The position numbers and the translations under genes are program-made. From contig OX335651.1 of NCBI GenBank assembly GCA_946894095.1, positions 3,866,501 to 3,930,500 on the forward strand: a stretch of 64,000 bases of DNA, read 5' to 3'. Of this stretch, positions 9,901-21,900 are shown in pieces. The stretch's first letter is position 1. Every line of letters starts with the position of its first letter. The notes beneath the pieces were generated by a model that saw nothing but the letters and a program-made list of their open reading frames with translations, was not told where the DNA came from and made no database searches. Source of the stretch: Incurvaria masculella (taxonomy: Eukaryota; Arthropoda; Insecta; Lepidoptera; Incurvariidae).

Positions 9901-12900
9901 AAAAAAATGCAGGCAAAAACAAAAATAATAAACTAAATGCAAAGTTACAAAAAATGGGGACAATCTAAAGCATTCTTATAAAGGGGGCGGTTGTACAAAA
10001 ATAAAAAGTAGGTCAAAGTAAGGCGAGCATTCCAAAGTTTAGAAACCAAAAAAACATAGCCCAAAGGAAAAGTTTAGAAAAACGACAGCGTGAGTGAGTG
10101 ACCACCAAGTAGCTCTATGTAAAGGTAAGAAAGATGAGAACGTGGCAAGACATCATGCTGAGGCCGGTACTGAGCGGCCGCTTTTACCTATCATAGAGCG
10201 CGCCGGTACCGCGTTCCACTCCAACCAGAATGTGATGAAAGAAGAAGTCACCAAGATTATCCCGGGGATAAAAACCGTGGTAAAGTAGAAAGCCCGGTCC
10301 CGGGTGAAGATCAAGTCCACCTTGAGACAGCTGTAGTTACCTGTTGGTTGGTGAAGTAACAAATGTTTTCAACGCCACAAACATGTAGTGAACAACACAA
10401 GGCGAGGTTTTGACCACTTTTTAATTAATTTCCATGGTAAATCACGGATAAAAAAATCTAGCTAATGGCAATAATCATAAGGCGATATTGTCGACATAAT
10501 GTTGTAAAATCAACCTTTTTTCGCCCTCTGAAACATGGTAAGCTGTAATTTGATTGATTTGTTATTTTCAAAATCTTATAACAATGCCTGATGATGATAA
10601 ATAATTGAAAAACGGTTATAGCTTTATGGTTAAAATATAAAATTCACGAAGTAATCAAACAAACCATTTTCTTTAATGTCAAATAAAATTATTTGGAATG
10701 TTTAAAAAATTAAAATCTGGTCCAAACTCGCATTCAAAGCTATTGTGATGACCTTGACAAGGCAGATGAAGGGATATTATCCTTTGAGAATCATTAACGT
10801 TAGAAAAAATAACATGAATTGTGTCAGGTTAAAAGCTTGCAGAAAACTTTTGATTATTTTCTAAATGAATTAAATAAAATTTATCTGTACATAAATAAAT
10901 GAGAATTGACACAAAATCTTTTACCAAGATTTGCATGATTAATATAATAAAAACAAAAAAAGAAAAGATGCAATTTGTCAACATGATTTCGCATCAGCTC
11001 TGGCTGCTGTTTAAAATAAGTAAATAAATATATAAATTTTGATGACAAAATATGATCCTAAAAAACTCAGTTCAGCGGTCTTGTCTTGTGTGACAGATAC
11101 ATATTGGATTCGTATTTATTTCTTAAAATATTTTGAATATTTTTTTGGCAATAATCAAAGGTACATTCAAAAGAAATATACAATTTTATAATCAAATGTT
11201 AAAACAATATCTCAAGGTAACATTACTCGGAAAATATGTTGTATAATAAATATTTTAAAGCTATGTGTGAGAAATGAATTGTCATTACACGGTTCGATAT
11301 GTGGATTTATCAAAAAAATATTATATGCCCACCCAAAATCTTGCATATAGGTATTGATTTTTTCTATCACGGAACAGCAAATAAAATAAGTGCAAACATT
11401 TACATGCTCCCATTAAATATAATTCGATTCATTGTAAAATATCAGCATTTACAAAACAATGCATTTACTCACACATAAGCGGCAATGATATAACAGAGCA
11501 GCAAACTAATATTAATTTAAGGTAAATCAAGGCTCGGTTCAGTACCTTGCTCCTCGAACCTTCTTTGACAAAGATTACATGTTAGTTCTTCGTCATCCTC
11601 GTAAAGTGATTGACCGTCAGCTGCTTGTAAAAAATACCAATTTAGGATCCAGTACTATAACAACCTTTCGCAGTGGTCTAACTAGGGCAGCACGTGCGTG
11701 GTTATATTCTTTGTAATTTGTTGAATCGTCATATTGTTTTTTTATGAATTCATATATTTGTTGTAGTATAATGTAGATTTCAGGTTCATGGCCATCTCTA
11801 TTTTTTATTAGACCACTGTTTATTTCGGTTTAATTTGAACGAAACACTCATTCAATATCCATATCAGAAGCTTTTTGTATTTTTAATATTTGGAAGAAAA
11901 TTATCCGTTATTTGTAAAAGCTGTTGATATGGAAACCACGTATTATAAAACAAAATACTACTGTACTTAACGTAATCTAATCACAAGCCAAGACCAAGCT
12001 GAAATGAGTTGTTTAGAATCATTGGAACAAAAAGAGTTCACAGATGCATTCATGAACCTAATACTTGAAAATAATGTTCGGTGTGCAATTAAGATATTGA
12101 AGGTGCTTGTACAAAGAAAGCAACACTGAGAACAGGTCAGGTATTAACATATTTATAAATAAAATAAAAAATGCATGGTTACAACAATAATCTTACACAT
12201 AAACATATCGAACACAACAGTTGTTTACTATGAAAGCATTATTCGAATGCTCAAGGATCTTGTTAAAACACTGAAAGATTTTAGAAATTACAATGTATTT
12301 CAATAAGCCAAAAATACTTGCAAAAAGCAGTTATTTCCGAAACAAATGTTGATATATCGTTTTAAATTTACATTTACACAATTCTGTTTATCGGTATCAT
12401 CAAAATCATAAGACAACGAAGTAAATTAAACGATATTCAGCAAACTATCAAAAACATATTGTTACCTCGCCAGCTCGCTTTGATGGGACACGCTATTGTC
12501 TGGTTCTGCACGAGGTATGCGTTTAGAGTGGTGAGCGATGGAGACTTGCGTAGCGTGTCCTCGTCGTTTTTCCACACGTAGGTTATTGCAGACTGCTCGT
12601 ACGATACTGCAATTTAATGTAAGAGTACATGTAAGCGCCACGTGTCAGCCTCGGTAGCCCGGTGGCGCGACGCCTTGCGATTAGGTAAGCTGGGTGAAGC
12701 ACCTCTGAGCGCGATTGGGTTCTGGATGGGTGACCGCTTTCAACCGTTGAGGCTGGTCGTGGTTCGGAATCCACTTAATACTGTAGGTCCCCTTCCTTAC
12801 TTACTAGGTGGTAGGGTTAATCCCGCCCGGGTTGGTGCTATCGCATTTTGTATGTACATACATACGCATCGACGATGGCCGAAGCGGCAATTACAATTGT

Positions 12901-15900
12901 CCGTGTTTTTCATCCAGTTCAATGTAACCGAGCAATGTAAGGAAGTTTCTGGCATGGCACCTAGTTCCCATGTATTGTGTTAGGCTTATATCTCACGGCC
13001 AGTCCATCTATGTCCAGTAACATCAAACAAACGAAACTACAATCTTATGTAACAGTATGAGTATGCGATTGAAGTTTCCTTGTACGAAACTGCAATTTAA
13101 TGTAACAGTATGTGTAAGCGATTTAAATCTCCTTGCACGACACTGTAATATAGCATGTGTAATCAACTGAAGCCTACTTTGTAATATAATCCTGTGTTTG
13201 AAATTGTGTAGTTAAAATGATTTATTTAAAATGAATTGGACATTGATGGATTAAAACACACACTGTGATGATAAAGGCCATAGATAGCAAGCCACCGAGC
13301 CAGGCATATTGCAGATAAAATACCATAACCTAACTGTAGTATAGACTTATAGTATAATGTAATTTTGCGTAACAGTATTTATCGGAGTGTGAACTTTTTT
13401 ATGCATCATACAGCATAACAATACATGTGAGTGCAGCTTGAATTCACAGCCGATTTGCAATTAATCAGACAGGCCATACTGAGTAGAGATACGTTGGCGT
13501 CGATGGTGTACATTGAAAAGGAACGCATTTAATTAAAATTTATTTAATGCATAGCTGGAGCAGAATTCGAACTACCTAAAATTTATTTTATTTAGAAATG
13601 CACGCACACATCATTGCGCCGCCTCGTCCTTAGAAGCGTCGAAAGAGATGAAAGCACTCCATACGTTACGATCAAACCCTCGCTCTTTTCACAGTTCATA
13701 TTATTTTATCTTGTATATACAACATTATTGTTCCCATTTATAAATTTGATGAAAAGTCCTGGCAAAATACGGAAATTTCCAAAAATATAAATAACATATT
13801 TAAACATAAGAGATATATAAAACTCGATAGAGAGATAAAATAACACTCGACGATAGAAAAAGTGCCCAGCATGACCGGACAAACCCAGAAGGATGGTAAT
13901 ATCTGACCCTTAGAAAGAACTTTACCAATTAAATCTTGGTTCCCAGGCCACCCGGGCATGACTTTCCGGTTTTTTCTACTGCATTTACATATTCTAATCA
14001 TGTCTCCTTGCCTTACCTGTTAATACATAACTAGTAAGTAGACACACTCGGATGTGAATCACCATCTGTGGTAGGTGAAATGTTATTTGTTTATTTTTAA
14101 TGTTATTCTTTAAGGCCGTAAATTTTAAATATTTCAATACCTAAATGAATCAGTTATGCCAAATGCGGTATAGTTCAAATACCTACACAGCCAATTTAAA
14201 ATATAATTGGATTCTGGCGAGAACACCGCCAGTAGTTGGAAGGCGTACCCTAATTCATTTTCTAATTGGATTATTCGCGACCCTTCGCCCTGTGAAATAT
14301 GCTCATTGTCCTTCAGACTGACATGAAAATGGCCGCTTGCAAATAAAGGAAATAATTATAACTGGTGTTAGGCAGATGGTTACCCAAACGAAAATGGTAG
14401 ACAGATATGGCCACTGGCTAGTCACTCAGCCCAAGGTGATTTCCTCATACCTATAACCTGGGAGTCTTCAAGCGTAATTTGAACATCTCGATAGCTCAGC
14501 GATAGTCCGCAAATCCGCTGGCATGGTGCCTAGCTGAGCGTGGTTTCGCTAGGCGAGGTGTTATTTGGATTTTCTGAGCACCTTTGGTCCTCAGCACAGC
14601 CAAACATACCGGTTTTTCATTAAAAAAAAATGTGGAGTTTTTTTTTTAAATTTCATTGTTTTGATTTTAATTATTTTGTAATGATTTTTCGTTTAAATTT
14701 CTAAAGCAGAAAATCACAAGAAAATAATTAAGAGCAAAGTCCTAATAAGATGAAAATTATTATATTATGACCACAAAAGCATATTAAAGAAAACATTAGT
14801 AAACCATTTGGTAAATTTACAATATATGTATAAAAGCTTGTTAAAATAAAAAAAAGAGTAGATCTGAAGGCCTGGTAGCGCAGACGCCAAGTGCAACAAG
14901 CATAACCATAACACATTATATTCATGCGGCTTTCATATCTCTGCATCTCTCGACTCGTAAATGCGTTGTTAATAAAAACAATGTAATAGTTCTCATGACG
15001 TAAGCCGGCACTGAATTGGACATCTTGAATAGTCCCATAAAAGACAAGAAAAAAACTTACTGCTCTCCATAGCGAACGAGCACAAGGGGTCATCGAACGG
15101 GAATATGTTGAGCCGTCCCTGACAGGAGAGAATGAGGTGACGCCGCATCAGGTAGTTGATTGTTCCGTTCCGGTAGATGCGAAGGGCGAAGTGCATCGGG
15201 ATGATCGGGTCCTGCAGATACGAGGCCTGACGATTCAATTTATAGATATGGTCATGCAACACATAGACCACATACACAACGATGCAAACAACATCAATGA
15301 TCGAAATAACACACATATTAAAAGATTTATTAACACTGATTAGTAATTGAAATTCAAACAATAAGACAAAGATGAAATTATCTATTTTGCATGGCAGACT
15401 CAGTTTGAAGCTGGTGCGAATACATTTTTGTATGATTATGACTTTCCATTTTGTAAACCGACCAAAACCTTGACGGCTTGCCGCGCGTATGAGGAGGAGG
15501 CCGTACTACTCGGCATTTCGGAGCTTCACGTCGGCTCCATCATCAGGAGAACGTAGTACCTGTCCCGACGGAGGAAGGCACCTTACTATGAAACGCGCGG
15601 TAAGCCGTCCAACTAAATATTCCCTAGTAAGTTTCATAACGTTAAAACCCTTCTTCGCCTTGGATTGCTTGATAATTAAGCTAAAATCTTTATAGTGAGA
15701 TTGTTACCAAAAACAAAATATGAATACCAAATACACAAGTCAGTATTTTTTAAATCGATCGTTATGGAGACCATGATTAGCAAGATTCAAGAACAACGCG
15801 CCCAACGTGTATGCCATACAATTATATTCATAAATTTAATTAACTATTTGATGTATTTTAACTTCTATATTTCAAATCATGCTAAGAAACGGGTATCTCC

Positions 15901-18900
15901 AAAATTGTTACGCACGCGAAGTTCATGCTAACATCAAACATGCACAGTTATGTTTTTATTAAATCCAAATTTAAGAACATCAAACGTCATATTGCAAAGC
16001 ATTCAGAATAAACTACAATCAAGAACCATATAAAGAGAAAAATGAACGAAGTGTGTGATCACCCTTCTAATATGAGCACCAACCTTGAAATCTCCGTGCA
16101 TAATAAAGTAGGTGTCGGGAAGCCATATGTCTTCGTGATGATGAATGGCGTTGAGGAAATCGTAATTGGACTGGTTGGAGTAACGTAACCTCGGATCGAA
16201 CCACTGCTGCTGTAGAAGAAACTCCACTTCGTATTTCTGAAAACGAAATTAGCGCCGAATGTAACGATATCTTTTGGTGAAAAGTTAGTTTCCTTTATAG
16301 GTGTCAAGCATGATTCCGTAAGTTAAAATTAAAATAGATTTATTTTGTTGAACAAAATGGTTAATTAGTATTTGTAGAAAGTAATTTTATGATTGAAATT
16401 TTACAGAAACAATATTGTTTACTAAATAATTCCATTATTAGTGGCATACAGATTTCCTTTTTCGAAGAAATGCAAAGAATAGCGAGATGCGAAACATATG
16501 TGCCTTAATTTGTTCTGGAACATTTTTCATTGGATTGCTGGTGGACTGTTAACACCACCTTCAATTGAGAACAAAAAAAAGACACAAGTCAAGGACAACG
16601 AAAGATTTTGTAATATTACAGTTTAAATACATTAGATGATAAGAAACAGGTAGCAGTAAAATAGTATAAATAAATACTCATACATATTTATATATGATAG
16701 ATGATATAATTTTATAAAAAAACATGACATAAATATCAATTAAATAAAAACATATTGGTTAAGGAATGAAGATAATATTAAAAATAAACATGAAATTGTC
16801 TAATGAAACATATCGATGTTAACATACGAGACGTTACACGTTGCTTACCAGACTTGATTCATCAGGTGATGCAAGGCTCAGTAAAAGTACGCTTACATTC
16901 ACCGTCAAGATACCTGCAACAATCAAAATTAATTACTAAACTTTAATTTCCTAAAAGCTTATCGATCTCCGTCTTAGCTAGGAAATATGTTGACATCTGT
17001 ATGAATTTTATCGATTAAATTTATACAATTTGTAATTTAACATTCCAAATAAAAAAATCAATAGATTTGAATAAATATGCACTATTAATCTTGTAGGTCG
17101 ATGCGAAACTGTAGGCGTTGTGCAAAACACTAGACGAGAAAAGTGCTGCCATAAAAATACAATTATCATGCTTTTATCCTCGATCTCTAAAACTATACCT
17201 ACATTTTATTACTCACAGTAAAATAAAGGTTTTTCTATTTTTTTGTTAAGCGCGGCATATGGCATACGCCAGGTCCTATTATACCTGACGACGTCCCTGG
17301 GTTTCATACCAGCCGGCCAGGTGCACAACGTTTGAAGGACCCCAGGTCGTAGTTTGGGGGCAATATCTCGGCAGGGAGTTGATTTCATTGTTCACCGACC
17401 CTATAGATAAAGTATCTAGACGATCGATGGGTTCTTATTTTTGGAATGTCAACTGATAATGTGTGCATTCTCTGCCTGTTCTGCGTTGTATGAAGGTAGA
17501 AACGAGGGCGAAGGGACAGCGTTATGCAGCTCCGACGAGCATTATCCATGGTAAAGACGATAGAATACAGCGAGAGACCCTACATCCTTTCGGAGAACCT
17601 GGAAGTTTTCAACGCACGGCCCGATGCTGTATAAGTCAAGGGAGCCAAACAGGTGATTAGCTGAACCTTGTGATTAGCGAACAATTCTACACGCAAGACC
17701 TTATCTATGCCTTATAAAGGAGCAGTTTTTGGTCAGGCGTGAAATACTGACGCACTCTGTTGAGAATTACCAGTTTTTGAGGCGAGCCGGGCTTTATTCG
17801 CGGTATGGCGTCCGAAGTTAAGAGCATGCGTCAGGTCGATACCAAGAATCCATATGTGGTCATCAATAAACAGAGATGTTCTCTAGAAGGTCGGAGCCAC
17901 ACTGAACGGAGTCCGATTCGCACTGCATACACAGCCGACGACGAGGTTCTTTCAGATACTTTTTCCAGGGTCTCTTCGAGTTTAACATCGAGGCGCTGCC
18001 TATCCTACTTTACTTCAGCCCGGCTTGCGGTCTGGTGAATGGTGTACCTGGCGAGAAGCGTGCAGTCATCTGCGTAGTAATCAGTATCATTCAAATTGAG
18101 CAGATCATTAATTTGCGGCAGAAAAAGGGTTGGGGACAGGACAGAGCCCTGCGGTACGCCGGCATTCATTGAAATGGCTTTGGAGCAGCAATCGTCAACT
18201 AAAACTTTTATGCTCGGGTGGAAGGTTTTATGAGGCAGCTTGGAAAGAAGTGCCTTTTGCCAAACCCAAGTCAAACATTATAAGTTTGAAACTCTAACAA
18301 TATAAAAAAATCAACATGCCCGATATAACTAACTGTAATACTAGAACATTTCCTTTTTTTAACCGACTTCGAAAACAAGGAGGAGGTTCTCAATTCGTCG
18401 GAATCTTTTTTTTTTATAACAGCTAAGTATCCAATAATTTAAGATGGATAAATTATTAACAATATTCACTGCCGTTGCTAAAATATATTGAATGCAGTGA
18501 CACATGCTAATTTTATTATTGCCATTTAAATGAATATTTAAAGTGTTACTGTGACAAAACATATATTCCGTTTTGAAATGTCTGTGTTCAATGTTTGTGA
18601 AAAGAGAAACTACTCAACTTTGAAACAATGCAATTATAAATGTAGCAATAAAAGTTACTGGCACATGAAAGTGTACCTACCCATTAGGTGCAGCATTTTA
18701 ACATTACAAATAGCGTATTATTTTATTGTATGTCTTTTCAAATTAAAATGTTGTATTTGAAAGCATTAAATTGTAAATTAAGCATTAGAATAGTTCGTTC
18801 TTAGTTATGGTTCAAAACTAAGTAAGAGAAAGCTAATTATACAATACTACTAAAAAATAATAAACTTGGATTAATAATGTAAGCAATAAAATTAATTAAG

Positions 18901-21900
18901 CCAGCAAAATTAAATGCAACCAAAATTTTACTAGCAGAGATTGAGCCAAGCAACTAGACACCGAATGTAAAAGAGAAGAATTAGTGAAACATAAAGACAT
19001 TGACTTTATGGATTTAAGTACAGAAGAAGGAGACATTTCTCTTTTCATAAACACATAAGACAGACCGCGATTGTGGGTGCGCGGACGACCCGTTGTAGGC
19101 GCTTGGTCGAGAATCAGCTCCGCATCGTACGGTGACCTCAGACCACAACAGAAATCGGGATCTGCAACATTGACGTCATGCTCTCGATGTGGTCCTTCTT
19201 TGGCAGTTAATGAAATATGCGTTGAAATATACGAAAGTTTATTTTTATGTGAACAGGTTCAACGATCTGCAGAAAGTACACAATACTGTTGAAGCACTGT
19301 AAGCATGGGGTGAAAAAGCAGCAAACAATGCAAATTATTTTACTCCTGAAGAATGTATTGAAAGCACGAAATTGGAAAAAAAAACCGTTGCCATTAGTGT
19401 AATATCTAGCTAAAATGTTAAAGTTAGTAAATCAAGTTGAGTAATTATAAAATATTTACGAGAATCATTTGACAAACCTTCTACTGGTGGAAGCAGTCTT
19501 TTGTCATAGCGAGTATTCTTGAGTAGATTGTCCAATATCTCTTTGTCCGATTTTCCAGCTTCGAATCTGCAATAAAAACTCAGATTACTCTTGACATACT
19601 TATACAAATAAATCTGTACTTGACTTTACCGATCCGATGAAAATCTAACCATTTTTGTAATGTTGTCACAAATGTCAACTGATATATTGAAAATTAACAT
19701 TTAAATTTAAATGTCTTTCAAATTTGTCATTTCAACCTATCTAAAAGCACAAATAAAGTACTTGAGATTTTAACTTCTTTATTGATTATTTTAATTAAGT
19801 AAAATTTGGTTTACCTTGTTAAACTCTGATAAGTATAATAATATATTTTGAAGTCCTAGAAAATTAGAGACCTGTTGACTTTACAATACTATAACAACCG
19901 TGCACTAACGAATGCTTACAAATAAGAGCATAATAAAAATCAGAATTCATAAACTCACATTAGAAGAGACATTCTTTTTTTTAATCTTTTTTATTTGCTG
20001 AGATTAAGAGGGGTACTATATCATGAACATGTTGTCAGGAAGGTAAATTGTAAATAGATCTGTACAACCGTATATGTTTTCAAATTGTACTTTACATATA
20101 CTACATAACAATAAAATCACTGTTATTTTAGAACTCTACGTGGCGATATCTAATGAAATTAGTATAATTGATAATATACATGTGAGCACAATTGATAAAT
20201 AAATCAATGCAAGATTTAATTTGATCCAAATATATTATTATTTTATTTGTAAAAAAAAACTCTTTTCAAATTACAAGAATTTCTTACTTTAGATCAAATG
20301 TTTTGAAATGATAATTATAAATCAGTATTTGTTTTACGAGTATATTTGCACAGACCCCGAACGTGGTTAGTTTTGGTGGCTTGAATTCATCACGCCTGCG
20401 ACTAGATATATTTAGTATAGATATATTTATTGAAACCCTTCTCTACTGCCAATGGTCCCGGATATGTTCAGTGAAGCTATTGACAAACGCCATGTACATG
20501 GACGCACTCACCCCGAGTGCGTCCATGTACATGGCGTTTGTCGCTATTTCTGCTATAACCTTTCACGAATTTTTGCAAACTATAATTATATTGGCGAGCA
20601 CACTAAGCAGTTATAGACATAAAATCATAAAAGTATATATTAGTATATATAAAAAATCTAATATAAGATTCGACGCGACAGCAGAAGAACGACAGCTCTA
20701 GAAGTACCACGCGAGCCATCGAACGGCTACAAAATGCGATAATCTAAAATCAATACTCTCCAGTCCAGAGCATTCTAGAATCAAGAAACAAATTACTGGC
20801 CGCTGTTGGGTTTAAGAACATAACATCATCCATTTTAGAAACGTATGTTACATTGTTAGTTAATATCTTAGCAGGTACTAATGAGTTTTTAAACGACGCG
20901 AATCAACACTGACGCAAATGGCCGACTGCAAGGCACTGCCGTCGAGGTTTCTTAACGTCATTTTCACAAGAATTAATTTGTTTTAATAGGAGTTATATTG
21001 AAGAACATCAAGAAATGTGGTAGATTTTGTTATATATATAGATTGGTTAGTCAATAGGGGTTTGTAAAAATGTCAATTAAATACCAAATATTTTCAGCGT
21101 TCTCATTTATTTCTGGGTATTGGTATCAACAAAAATAAATAGACATCGCTATCCGTCTCCAGACACTTAATAAAATGGGCAGGTAAACATTTTTATGGCG
21201 GCGGGAGGAGACATTCTCCGACGTTTCGAGCTGATCGTTCAGCCGTAAGTTTTCAAACATGTTCAACGACCGCGGTAATGTCAAAAGTATCAAAAATTTT
21301 TTAGGCTTTCAAATAAAATAAGTTCAGTGGCGTGTACACAATTACCACCTGTATTTGTGACTAAAATGATTTCTTTTGACATTATCTATGAGCTTGATTA
21401 AAAATTTGACCTGAAAAGTATGAATTATGAATAATTCTATGGATTCTATATTCCAAATGTTCATTTTGTAGTCGATTGCAGACCTTGGAATCACTTCAAG
21501 CAGAAGTTGTCGAAATATTTCAAATTAATATACACTCGTATCTGAGAGTATATCAATAAACTAGACAAAGCATGCACAAGTAGACGTTCAAGACGATGCT
21601 TCAGTCTATTGTTTTAGAATGAGTCACTTCATCTCAGTGATCCAATTTGTACTCCCTGGCGAAAGTTTGATCGAAGTTTGTGTGAGTTGCCTATTCCAGA
21701 AATTAGATGTTAGAGTTAGCCGAACGAAATGTAAATTTGGTGATACTGAATTATATGAAGGAAGATTAATATAAATATAATGCTAATATGTGTGGATATG
21801 TAAATGTACAAAGGAACTGATTTTGCATTATAAATAGCCTTCCCCGACATTAATAGGGTGTATTTATTAATTAATGAGGGAAAACCAAAATAAGTCGCTA

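Noticed and set aside
8542..10340. Identity as GluCl, HisCl or RDL channel
   Set aside because: The TM2-TM3 sequence (MLNFFTTSNGF, WDGVCMCF) differs from the conserved sequences of those channels and agrees with pHCl.
12645..12745. 5S rRNA gene or pseudogene
   Set aside because: Only the internal promoter region resembles 5S, and it is fused to a SINE body in several copies.
12642..12983. 113-codon plus-strand ORF as a gene
   Set aside because: It coincides with a SINE whose copies occur elsewhere in the window without an open frame.
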